From Riptortus pedestris (taxonomy: Eukaryota > Arthropoda > Insecta > Hemiptera > Alydidae): a stretch of DNA of 64,000 nucleotides. A program made the translations under genes and the position numbers. This document shows positions 35,100 to 44,843 of this stretch, in pieces (within the stretch, counting starts at the first letter, position 1; each line of letters opens with the position of its first letter). Location: assembly GCA_019009955.1 (NCBI GenBank), contig CM032232.1, positions 76,052,501 to 76,116,500 on the forward strand, in the 5' to 3' direction. A model generated the notes under the pieces. That model worked only from the letters and a program-made list of their open reading frames with translations. It had not been told where the DNA came from and made no database searches.

Positions 35100-35290
35100 G
35101 GACAATTGCTAAATTTCTGGCTGTCTGAAGGAGTGTTGGGGTGAGGTCAAGGGCGCACGTGCCCCCTGACGTCACGGACGGCCGGTCAATGCGAAGCAGC
35201 ACCTCATTCATTAGACCTCTAACCCATAGACCCGCCCTAACACCTGTTCACCAATGGGCTCCCTGTCACTTTATCACACCGGCACCAAAC
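35100..35290. promoter_or_regulatory. GC-rich island with E-box, CRE and CCAAT
   Basis: A GC-rich island squeezed between two HINE copies. It contains CACGTG (35156-35161), a full CRE TGACGTCA (35167-35174), GACGGCCGGTCAATGCG and CCAAT (35251-35255). The motif set resembles the block at 2139-2290. No exon is evident nearby on either strand, so an enhancer or alternative promoter is only a suggestion. Confidence 0.28.
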
Positions 35291-35410
35291 ACATATGCTT
35301 TATTCACACATGCATAAAGCTACAATTGTGATATTGTGACGAAAAGAGGACGAAAATATATTCCGTATTGGGCTATGATGGAGTCATTAATAATAACTAG
35401 CATCTCATTG

Positions 35411-35480
35411 AAAAAGTCCGGCACGCTGGGGCTGCATAATCTAAGCAGATTTCCTACTTAACACCTGCGTGAATATTAAC
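35411..35480 (+). mobile_element. HINE 5' end fragment
   Basis: AAAAAGTCCGGCACGCTGGGG and CTAAGCAGATTTCCTACTTA are a 5' terminus only. It is cut off a few bases before a second, complete HINE 5' end at 35486: two left ends in tandem. Confidence 0.65.
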
Positions 35481-35485
35481 TGAAT

Positions 35486-35868
35486 AAAAAGTCCGTCACG
35501 CAGGGGCTGCATAATCTAAGCAGATTTCCCACGTGAAGTTATACAATAGAGAAATCTCCATACGAGAGCCCAACAGTTACGGCCGAACTAGCTTTTCGCG
35601 GGAAACTCACTCGTCCGTTACACTCAATAAAAATGCAAATATCTCGGTTATTATTCAAGATAGAGAATAAATGTAAGAGAACAATATTTATAGTAAATTT
35701 AATTGGAATAAGATTGGTTCTATACAATGTTTTGATCCGACGTATGGTAACGGAGATATTTCGAAAATCCCCTCTCTAAACCCCCCCCCCCTCCCACTGG
35801 TCCGATTTCAACCATTAACGAACTTGATCTGTCTTTTTGCATAAAACGTTTAAAGATCGAGTTTGGTA
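35486..35868 (+). mobile_element. HINE-like element, left part, interrupted by Helitron fragment
   Basis: It has AAAAAGTCCGTCACGCAGGGG, GCAGATTTCCCACGTGAAG, ATATCTCGGTTATTATTCAAG, a C-run (35781-35791) and GAACTTGATCTGTCTTTTTGC. It stops in TCGAGTTTGGTAA, where Helitron sequence takes over. Confidence 0.65.
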
Positions 35869-36270
35869 AATTAAAAATAGTGATTTCCTATTGGGGTTTC
35901 GGCAAATATGCACATATAACAAAAGTTGTTTATTTTCTTATGTAGAGAAATTTGCTCAACATTTCTTTTCTATATGAACTACCAGGTACCTCAAATGAAA
36001 AAATTGAGTCAAATCAATATTTTCTCATTAATAATTCAAATCTATGCACAATGCACAGGAAACGGGAAATATGACAATATGCAGGACAGTGAAGTCTTAC
36101 ATAAAAAAATAATTTTATTATTAACAAATCCACAGAAACGACGAGTGTTAACCCTAAACACTGGGACGGGTAAATGTCAAAATATTGTGCAAAGTAAAGC
36201 CTTGCCAAAAATATACCACCACCATTCAGTCTCAAATGAATTCCCGAGCGAAGCCGGGTATCTGAGCTAG
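35869..36270 (+). mobile_element. Helitron fragment, 5'-truncated, different 3' end
   Basis: It begins inside a Helitron (ATTAAAAATAGTGATTTCCTA, GGCAAATATGCACAT, compare copies 1 and 2) and lacks the CACTGAACTCC left end. The 3' end is CCCGAGCGAAGCCGGGTATC then TGAGCTAG|T: CCCG/CGGG is the hairpin and CTAG the terminus. This ending belongs to a different Helitron subfamily from copies 1 and 2. A 114-codon frame across it has no Rep or helicase motif. Confidence 0.75.
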
Positions 36271-36411
36271 TATATATAAATATAAAATTTTGAACGGACC
36301 TCATTTTCGTCATCTCCTGGGTAGGATCGTTCGACATTTGAAGAAATTTTTCGAAAATCGCGTCATGAGTACGACCTCAATAGCTGATTTCTCTTAAGGG
36401 AAATCTGCTAA
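36271..36411 (+). mobile_element. HINE-like element, right part after Helitron fragment
   Basis: Short TA-rich remnant, TTTTGAACGGACCTCATTTT, CGTCATCTCCTGGGTAGG, CGCGTCATGAGTACGACCTC, and the end GATTTCTCTTAAGGGAAATC then TGCTAA. About 40 bases of HINE (the GCGACCGCTAGAGCGTTAAC block) are missing at the Helitron junction. Confidence 0.65.
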
Positions 36412-37065
36412 TAGAAACGGTAATGAGTAATCTTTCAGTCAATTTTAATAACCTCCCAACGGATATCGCCAATTGGTCTATCAATCTCTCAGAGCTGAAC
36501 AGATAGGTAGAAATATTCTTACACGGGATAAAAAAATCAATTAATGAAGTTATCTGTATATAACATATTAATTTTATTTAACACTATCAGGATAATTTTT
36601 ATCTCAATCATTCAAATTTTAGTAGTCCAAGAACAAAAGTTGGGAGGGGGGGGGATCAACAGAACGTATTTGCATACATTTCACAAAGCAGAAGTTCAAT
36701 GAAAACAGTATTTGGTATTTAAACTTGGAATGAAGTGGTTCATGATATAACATCTTGTTATTAATATGACATGTGTAAGAGTGGGGGTAGGCTGAAAACT
36801 GAAAAACGCAAATATCTCGGTTATTATTCAAGATAGGGAATAAATGTATATAACAATATTTATAGTACATTTAATTTTAAATAAGATTGGTTCTATACAA
36901 TGTTTCGATATTTTGAATTTTCAAAAATTTCCCTTCTAGCCCCCCCCCCCCCCTTCCCAACTGTTCGGATTTCAGCCATTAACGAAGTGATTTTTTTTTT
37001 TTACATTTGAATAAATCTTTCAAAAATCATGAGTAGCACCTCAATAGCTAATTTCCCTTAATGAT
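36412..37065 (+). mobile_element. HINE-like element lacking its 5' end, fused to the preceding copy
   Basis: Immediately after GCTAA comes AACGGTAATGAGTAATCTTTCAG, internal 5' sequence also found in the copies at 9659 and 42790 (minus). The G-run (36646-36654), TATCTCGGTTATTATTCAAG, C-run (36940-36953), CAGCCATTAACGAAG and a shortened right end (CATGAGTAGCACCTCAATAG, CTAATTTCCCTTAA) follow. The (TA)n and its flanks are deleted. Confidence 0.55.
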
Positions 37066-37069
37066 TAAA

Positions 37070-38410
37070 AGTACACTCCATGACACCGAGTATATGCCAT
37101 CAGAGAGTTATATATGTTACATTCAAATAAGTATTCCTCTCTTCCTCTGCCCCACTTTTGGTTTCTCAGTTCCATGTTCAGGACAGATTTTATTTTGAAT
37201 ACATATACTTGGGCCAGGGTTTTTCAGTCTCAGAAATGACGGGATTCTATACATTTGGCTAGCTGGTTTTTGGAATTTCTATGAGAAACAATATTTCCCC
37301 ATTTTCGTTATCTCAATAACATTAATAAAATCTCATAGAATCCACTCTAGTCTCTACACAATTTAATGACATATATTACGAATGAGCCCTAACAATCATA
37401 TTATATATCTTAGTTGTCCATCGCTTAAGACAGTTGACAGGGCCCTTGTCTGCCTTTGGCTCTCCTTGAATTCATCTTGTCTCGCTTTGTCATTCATTTT
37501 GTCCTCCATCATCCATTTTTCCTTACGGACATTTGGTTTTGAGTCAAACTGAATTTCTTTGCAGGCTAGTTTTACTTTTCCTAGGTGGGTTTCCCATTTA
37601 CTCGCGTGCTCCATGAAGTTTATTATGGATTTTTAAAATATTTTTCTAGTCAATATTTTTTATTATCTATTTCAATAAAGAGTTTATCCGGACATCCTTA
37701 CTTATCTGCCTTCATTGGTTCAAGAGCTGTAGTGTAACTGATTATTTTTTTTCTTTTTAGAATTTACATAAGAAAAGATACTGACTCTTAGTACCTATGA
37801 AAAGATTATGAAGCATTGGCGTCCTTTTTAAGGCATGATAACTAAATTTCTTCAACAAGCAATTACTGTTTATTATTTTTTTCCTCTTTAACGTACTTTC
37901 CCAGGTTTCGCAGAGTGTTAAACGCTAGAATGAGCTTTAGGATTTGCCATTACGAGGCTATTAGTTTCTCAACGACTGCCACTCCTTCCTTGTAAACATC
38001 TAATGTAAGGCCTCGCTCTATTCCAAATGGCTCTACACGCCCATTTTAATAGTTGCTTAGCAGTCTTCTTTACAGCCACAATGCACTCTACGTAAATGCA
38101 TTTAATGCAGATCCAATATAATGGTTTAGAAATCTGGTTAGTAGTATACGTTCTATTTTAGAGCTCGATAACTGTGATAAACATTTCAACAATTCTTCTC
38201 TTCTTAATTACTCTAATTTCGGATTTAAAATTACTGGCCGCAATAATAATACCGTAGTAAGTATCGTCATTCTTTAGAACTTGACTGAGAAAATGCTACA
38301 AAATAAATAAAAAAATTCTTCAAAGCTTCCAACAGTAGTAACAAATGTAGCGCAAAACAGGATCCAACTTCGACGAAATGCAATGTTTATATAAATTTAA
38401 GTATAGTGAA
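37070..38410. other. Mostly non-coding stretch
   Basis: Apart from the possible coding piece at 37396-37614 (separate entry) I see nothing supported here. Confidence 0.35.
37396..37614 (-). CDS. Short charged reading frame, possible exon or LINE linker relic
   Basis: A 72-codon frame opens at ATG 37614, with codon make-up less AT-biased than its surroundings. It is rich in Lys, Glu, Asp, Gln and Arg, with no hydrophobic segment. The middle (residues about 29-50: KPNVRKEKWMMEDKMNDKAR) recalls the K/R-K-x-W-[M/F]-x-x-E linker between endonuclease and reverse transcriptase of some non-LTR retrotransposons, but there is no neighbouring RT or endonuclease frame and the start is two codons after a stop. 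It could also be a host exon or chance. It ends in AT-rich sequence with a normal stop. Confidence 0.2.
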   Translation of the reverse strand: MEHASKWETHLGKVKLACKEIQFDSKPNVRKEKWMMEDKMNDKARQDEFKESQRQTRALSTVLSDGQLRYII

Positions 38411-38413
38411 TTA

Positions 38414-38676
38414 TATATGAGGTGATCAGAATAATAGTGGCCTAACCCCAAAAAGTAACATTATATACATTAGTATATAACCACTATATATTTTTCAAAG
38501 ACCGCCAAAACTGTTAGTTAAAAACAAACTGCTGCTGCTATCTAGTGAAAAAACGTAGAAGGGGGCTTAGGCTACTAATATTTCATAGAACACATTATTC
38601 AGCAACAGATGTTATGGTAAGTCAAATGAAAAAAATTTGAGGGTTGGGCCACTATAATACTGAGCGCCTCATATAT
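38414..38676. mobile_element. MITE with about 34 bp terminal inverted repeats
   Basis: The left end TATATGAGGTGATCAGAATA, continuing ATAGTGGCCTAACCCC, pairs with the right end GGGTTGGGCCACTATAATAC, continuing TGAGCGCCTCATATA. The two ends differ at only a few positions. TA-rich flanks fit TA target duplication, and GGNGNTCAGNATNATAG resembles mariner/Tc1-type ends. The interior of about 190 bp has no coding capacity. Confidence 0.7.
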
Positions 38677-38875
38677 CTGCAAACGTATTATTCAATATTA
38701 TAGCGAGAATATGTATCTATTTTCTTTAAGCATTTCTATTGATCATTTAGTTACCGATGTCTTTTTTAAAGTTACCTTTGCCGTTTAATTTCATATTTCA
38801 ATTAACTCCTTTTTGGTGAATTCTTTATCAGCACCTTTTCACCTGACTACAATTACCACATATATTACGTCATAC

Positions 38876-38925
38876 TAAGGCTAATTGGGACAGAATATCT
38901 ATAGGTTACCAATCTAAGTGACTTA
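38876..38925 (-). repeat. SINE 3' end fragment
   Basis: CTAAGGCTAATTGGGACAG and ATCTATAGGTTACCAA are the inverted 3' body of the SINE family. It lies head-on to the next copy. Confidence 0.5.
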
Positions 38926-38929
38926 ATGC

Positions 38930-39125
38930 ATTGGTCTTAATTTCACATGGTAATCCTAGAGTTTTGGGTTGGATTTCCGCCTGGACAATAAGAATTTATT
39001 TAGTGACGAACTCATTAAAACTAAATCCTGTTACTATGCCCCTGCTATAGAAAGCTGGTATCCTGTAGATAACCCGTACCAAATTACCCTTAGTTGCACA
39101 ATGTGGACGCTAATAAATATGTTTA
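38930..39125 (+). repeat. tRNA-derived SINE, near full length
   Basis: The head contains GGTCTTAATTTCACATGG and AGTTTTGGGTTGGATTTCCGC. The body is complete: CTGGACAATAAGAATTTATT, GTGACGAACTCATTAAAAC, GCTGGTATCCTGTAGATAAC. The 3' end is TGTGGACGCTAATAAATATG. Confidence 0.7.
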
Positions 39126-39129
39126 TTTA

Positions 39130-39805
39130 AATTTTTATAAAACTTTGTTGAGTAGTTTTGTATATTTAAAAGTTTCTCATAACCACAGCTTATCTCGTCC
39201 CATAGTTTTCGGTGCCATAGCGGTGTTTTAGCTGATTTAGAAGGAGAGCATCGTACATCCCAACTGATTTTTTGTCAAGCGCCTGGTGCTTGGTGCTATT
39301 ATCTATTCCTCCTTTCGAAGTGTCACTCCATGACTAACTTATTTTTCAATCTTCTCCGATTTTCTGACAGTACTCTAGTACTCTTGATTTTCCCCGGACT
39401 ACCCCATTTCTTCATGGAAGTTCAGTGAAGCTTTTATAGTGTTCACCATTCTGACATTTTCTCGACTAAGTGATGGCTTGGCCTCCATATTCCAGGCGTA
39501 CCCCTTTGTTCTTCATCTTCTTTTCTATTTTCTTTCTTGGCTGATAATTTCTTACAACTACAAGTAAGCTGTAGATATATTTGGCGACCCCTCGTTTCAC
39601 TGGCGTCTTCTAAAACTCGCTAAATTAATGAAATGTAAATTTAAATTGTTTTCCCACACACTTTGCTCTGGACTTCATACATTTTCCATTTTTAGACACA
39701 TACTGGAATGCAAGATATAAAATAAATAATAAAATATTATCAACAAAAGGTAACCTAAGGACAGTTTACTCTCCACTGGGAATCCTTGGTTCCAGTAACA
39801 TCTTT
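39130..39805. other. Non-coding stretch
   Basis: No gene supported. CT-rich patches at 39300-39560 give no convincing frame. Confidence 0.35.
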
Positions 39806-39810
39806 ATGAG

Positions 39811-39886
39811 GAAGGCACTGATGTTGGAGCGTATGCTCTGAAAGCGATCTGTTGTAAGGAATGAATAACTATGAAGGAACGAGGCC
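39811..39886 (+). repeat. Penelope-like/hammerhead-like motif, candidate 3
   Basis: AGGCACTGATGTTGGAGCGT, ATGCTCTGAAAGCG, then AACGAGGCC at the end align with candidate 2 (GGCACTGA, TGGAGCG, GAAA, AAGGCC). GGAGC/GCTCT forms stem II round a GTAT loop. The box reads CTGATGT instead of CTGANGA. Partial repeats of neighbouring words (GTAACCTAAGGA at 39750 and 39904; GGAATGAAT at 39858 and 39979) hint at a degraded tandem arrangement. Confidence 0.4.
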
Positions 39887-40019
39887 TTTCTTTACATACC
39901 TGAGGTAACCTAAGGAGTACGACAACGAAAATAATCGTTTATATCTGCTTAATTTTTCCTATTACGCTGGATCCCAAAGGAATGAATATAACAGAATGAA
40001 GGAATGAGGGATCTTTCGT

Positions 40020-41720
40020 CAAAAATATTTATTACCAAAACTTTTTATAGCAGAAACCCTTACATTATTCTTTGTCTCCAGTATTTCATTTAACAGGAAC
40101 AGCTCTGAGTGAAAATGAATCAATGAATGTGCTCTATTCATGTGCTGCAAGATCCCAATTGCCTTTAGCATTTTTTACCAGATATCATTTACGAGTATAC
40201 TCTTCCAACCGATATTCCTTGGCTAACGTATACATTCTAGGTATACATCAGTAGATGCTCCAAATATTCGTTGAAGATTAATAGTAAACGAACTACTGCT
40301 GTTCAGCCTGTTTCAGACGACTTGAATCAAATTTACAGAACTTAAGACGACGAATTTTAGGTAACCGATTACGCATTCTCTACAACGCGAGGAATGGCCC
40401 GTCTCGTGGCTAAACCATCTGTCCTGCATAACGCCAGATGAAGAAGAGCATTCAACAGGCAGAATAGTTATAGAATACTGAATGGCTTAGCAAAGCTTAT
40501 ACAACTACTTCAGAACTGCTTGGAAATACTGAACGCTATTAATAGCTAAATCGAGCTTATTTATAGGCAAAGTATTGCAACAACATTGTACAAAAATATC
40601 TAGTGGCACTTAATGGCAGCTTTTCTCCCTGTAAGATTCATTTCAGGAGCTGATAGATGATAGTTAAATAATATAAGTATTTAAAGTCACTTGGTTGGTG
40701 ATAATTTAAAAAATAGAAACCACCTTTATATTTTTAACTCGTTCGTTTATGTGTTTTATTTTTATTTGGCTATATTCTGGATTGAATTAAATAAGATTTT
40801 GTTTTTATTTCCTAGTTGTCCCAATAGGAGCGCTCTCTAGTATGGGAATTTATTTCTCATGCTAACTTGCAAAACAGTAATAAGAAAATTTTTATTTCCT
40901 GTTCATTTCTAAATGGAATGCCTTTAAAGTCATGTCATTGTGACTTTAACATTTTTTGTTTGATTTAGAATAAATAAGTTTCAAATATATTGTCGTCTGT
41001 GCGTTTTATATTTTTCTGTTTTATATGCATTCCTCCATATAGATTCTGAAATGTCTATGTGCAGTAGTTCGTAAAATGCCAACCTATTCAACAAGATAAT
41101 TCCGGAATTTATTAGGCTCAAAGTTGTCTTTTATCCTATTTTAGAGCTTTTCTACGAAGTTGTCATACTTAAGGAGCTTCAGATACTTTAAAGGGCATAG
41201 CGTGTACGCCTAGAGGACAAAAAGTGTTTATATTCATAAAAGGTGTTTGCCCACCTACGCTATCCGAAGGTCGTATACCAACATGTAATAAACTTAAGTA
41301 TAGTTTTTAAGTGCAATTGTGCTCCTAGAGGCGTCAAATGGAGTGACAACTAGTATTTACTTTAAGCGTTCTTTGATCTTCTGCCCGAGACGTAAATTAT
41401 AGAGTTTTTCCAAGGTCATGTTTAATCTTTTTTGTGCCCCCCCCCGTCCCATATATAGTCCTACATAAAACGATGAAGAGGCTTTCTTGGGCAACCCGTG
41501 TTTTAATAGAGGGTTAAATTCATGTTTTAGTGATATTAAAATTTAATTTTTCACAGTACATAAATAATACGTCATTATCGAAAAATGAAGGAGATCTGGT
41601 ATTTACTTTTCTAAATTATTATCGGCTAGGGGTAAGTAACAGATAAGGGACCTCTCATTAAAGACATTTCTATACTTAGAGTTTCACTCCATTTTTAAGT
41701 TGCCTGTCAATAGCCATGAA
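40020..41720. other. AT-rich non-coding stretch
   Basis: No gene or repeat recognised; C-run of 9 near 41439. Confidence 0.4.
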
Positions 41721-41721
41721 C

Positions 41722-41965
41722 GGCTGGCACTAACCCAGAAGTAGAGATGTATATACCAGCTGACAGAGACCTAGACCTTGAGGCGGAGGGGTTCGATGCG
41801 GTCCTGGAAGCAGCTAGAACTCAGGATGTTATCTGGGTCAGGAGCGGCGCCTCCAGCATCGACCACTGGCGGCAATCCATTCATACCCAGTACCAGTCCA
41901 TTCATGGTGCAGCTGATCCGCATCGCAAAATCTTGGTAAACATATGGCTAAGTCGATGAAGACCT
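41722..41965. other. GC-richer island open on both strands, candidate exon
   Basis: Composition changes abruptly to GC-rich for about 240 bases. Plus strand: a 70-codon frame from ATG 41747 (MYIPADRDLDLEAEGF...), followed by a donor-like TTG|GTAAAC near 41937. Minus strand: about 58 codons open, with acceptor-like CTTCATCGACTTAG| near 41952; the peptide contains MNGLVLGMNGLPPVVDAGG and ends at AAG|GTCTAG. Both frames have GC-rich third positions, so codon use does not settle the strand. The minus reading is Pro/Gly/Asp-rich like the exon at 1874-2096 and would be on the same strand. No domain recognised. Confidence 0.25.
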
Positions 41966-41969
41966 GTGT

Positions 41970-42630
41970 GTTGCTTGATGGTCGCTCGCAATTTTATGTT
42001 TTTCTATAAGGATATGAATTTAATGATGTGAAAAAGCTCTTAAACGAGAGAGGTGAAAAAGTTTCGCGCAAGACGGGAGGATTGGCATGTCCTTTTTCCT
42101 CTTACTTATTTATAGAACAGATGGACATTAATGCCACTTCAAACAGAAGGGTTCATGATTAGCTGAGTTGACAGAGGAACAGTCTATTTCTAGAAACAAT
42201 AATGAGTTTCTCTTAAACCTCCAGAGTTTTAATATTACTATAAGTTACTTTCTTGGTCCCAGGGGAAAAAAAAACTGATTTAATATCGTCTTAGTATCAA
42301 AGACAAAACATCTCACCCCAAGACGAGTCATAACGTTGTAAAATAACGAGCATATTAATACAAAACTTCAATCCCCAATGAAACCCTTTCATTGGAAATA
42401 AAATCATCGAATATTCTCAAACCCTCATCAAATGGTTTATTCTTAACCAATATTTGCTTGCAAATAAAATTACGATTCTGTTTAAGGAAGCTTTTCACTT
42501 GCTCATTTTGCACTAAATTACTTCAAGCTTGATGCTTTTGACTCAATACGACTACTGTGATATTATTCGACATCTGTTGAACATGAAATGGAACATTTTA
42601 CATTATCAACGGACTTATTAAATCAGGATT
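41970..42630. other. AT-rich non-coding stretch
   Basis: Nothing supported. Confidence 0.4.
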
Positions 42631-42633
42631 TAG

Positions 42634-42714
42634 AAAATGGCCTTGTCCTCTACTATTGTTTTAATTTTGCGCAAAGTGAACATTCAGAGTAAGCGCTCCA
42701 TCGTCAGTGCCTGC
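42634..42714 (-). repeat. Penelope-like/hammerhead-like motif, sister of candidate 2
   Basis: Minus strand: GCAGGCACTGACGATGGAGC, GCTTACTCTGAATG, TTCACTTTGCGCAAAATTAA, GTAGAGGACAAGGCC. It is nearly the same as 23756-23833, but GAAA has become GAAT and stem II is weakened, so it is a dead copy. It sits about 75 bases left of a HINE 3' end. Confidence 0.5.
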
Positions 42715-42789
42715 GGGCTTATTAAAATTCACCACATTCAGAAAATTAAAGTTCCTTAGTAAGTGACTTCAGAAATCTCTTGTTTTCAT

Positions 42790-42910
42790 TTTAGCAGATT
42801 TCTCTTAAGGGAAATCAGCTATTGAAGCCGTACTCATGACGCGATTTTTGAAAAATTTCTTCAAATGTCCATCGATCCTACCCAGGAGGTGACGAAAATG
42901 AGGTTCGTTC

Positions 42911-42992
<82 letters not shown>

Positions 42993-43637
42993 CCGTTAAC
43001 GCTCTAGCGGTCGCAATTTTTGTTTGATAGTTACGAAACTGGATATTTAACCGTTTTATATAAAAAGACAGATCAAGGCTGAAACCGGACTAGAGGGAGG
43101 GGGGATTTTCGAAAATTCAAAATATTTACGTTATTATGCATCGGATCGAAAATTGTATAGAACCAATCATATTGCAAATTAAATTTACAATAAATTTTGT
43201 TATATACATTTATTCTCTATCTTCAATATTAACCTAGATATTTGCATTTTTATGAAGTCTGTGGTCGGATATTGCTCGGTTTATTTCCTCGTTGCTCGGC
43301 TCAGGTGGAAGCTTCTTCTAACCTTACCTGTCGTTTCTAACCTTACCTTACCTTCGTTGCTTTGTGAGATTTATGCAAATACGTTCTGTTCATCCGCACC
43401 CCCCCCCCTTCTTTAGTTCTTGGACTACTAAAATTTGAGTTATTAAAATATAAATTATTCTTACAATTCAGAAGCCTTTTCAGTTGGGAATTTATTTTAA
43501 TTAACTGAAAGATTTCTCATTACCGTTTGTATTTAATCGCAGTGCTATTGTGTTACCAGTATGCAGATTTCTCAATTGCTAAACTACACATGGGAAATCT
43601 GCTTAGTTTACATAGCCCCTGCGTGACGGACTTTTCA
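42790..43637 (-). mobile_element. HINE-like element, full length, minus strand
   Basis: The left edge TTAGCAGATTTCTCTTAAGG is the 3' palindrome. (TA)n plus (GT)n (42916-42992) fill the microsatellite slot, then GCTCTAGCGGTCGCAATTTT, a G-rich block (43093-43104), CTTACCTTACCTT repeats (43335-43352), a C-run (43399-43408), and GGGAAATCTGCTTAG with CCCCTGCGTGACGGACTTTT at the right (5' end). It shares the GGTAA units and the G/C runs with 9659-10494, so the two form one subfamily. Confidence 0.65.
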
Positions 43638-43639
43638 TT

Positions 43640-44395
43640 AACTTGGAATATTGAAATCAGTTCATATTTTCGTATTTTCCCCATTGAATACTTGAAAGTT
43701 ATTTTATACATTAAATCGTCAAAATGCTGGTAGGGCTGGAGACCAGGATTTCTTACCAGAATGCTCTGCCTTACCAGCCTATAATATTTTTATCTGTCAC
43801 AAGTTCTCAAATATAAAATTAATCAAATTTTGGAATTGTTTTATTGATTTCTTTTATTTTCTTTCCTAGTTCTCCTCATACTAACTTAAGACAGTAAATG
43901 CCAGATGGAAAGTTGTCTCTCCTATCGTAAATCATATACATAGATCACTTTTAGTTTCATACCTTGTGTTATTTCTCTGAGAGCTCTGGAAAGAGATTGT
44001 ATATGATTAGTTTGAGGTTAAGGAGACTTAGTAGGTTTCTGGAATCGTCTTACAGTTATCGGGTTTCCTCTATATTCGATCTCATTCCATTTGTGTTGCC
44101 AGTAAATCTACGATTCTGCTGAGGAGTATTGCGCAGACAGGCGGTCTCCGGGCCGGGGAGTAAATCAACAAAGGAGAATATTCAAGGTCGTAGAGGAGTC
44201 GGCCTGTCGTTGCAAGTTCTTAATGGCTTGGAGAGGGCTCGCCTTACTAAACTGATTGATCTTTAGTCCGGAACGGCCCAACAGGCGTCTTTTCAGCTCA
44301 ATCTCTCAACACAATTTAGTCTCCTATTTGTCGCTGCAGAAAAGTATTTTATTTTTATTTTCATAATATTTTAAAATTTAAGATTAGATTACAAA
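43640..44395. other. Non-coding stretch with a GC-richer patch
   Basis: The patch 44105-44300 is GC-richer. Its minus strand is open for about 45 codons (IELKRRLLGRSGLKINQFSK...) and its plus strand for about 48. Neither is recognised and no promoter motifs stand out. Confidence 0.25.
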
Positions 44396-44398
44396 ATA

Positions 44399-44789
44399 TG
44401 AAGTCCGTCACGTAGGAGCTATGTAATGTAAGCAAATTTCCCAAGCACTGGATAACATACTGGTGATCTCATCATGAGTAGAAGTGGGGGGGTTTACTGT
44501 AGGCCAAATAAATAAAAATAGAAATAACAACCAAAGATAAACAAACGTAACAACATTTATATAAAATTAAATTTGAAACCGAATTAGTTATATATTATTT
44601 TTGAATCCGACTTATGAGTAAAACCGACTTATAAAAGCGGAGATATACTTTGAATTTTCGAAATCGCCTAATCCCTGGTCCTCGCCTTATTCTTGGTCTG
44701 ATTTCAGCCAATAATGGTGGACGTGAACACTTTTTAAATCGTGTTTTGGAACGATTGAACAAAAATTGTAACCGCTAGAGATTGTAACA

Positions 44790-44843
<54 letters not shown>

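Noticed and set aside
35926..36270. 114-codon frame as a Helitron-encoded protein
   Set aside because: It has no Rep HUH or helicase motifs, runs through the terminal hairpin to CTAG, and the element is truncated.
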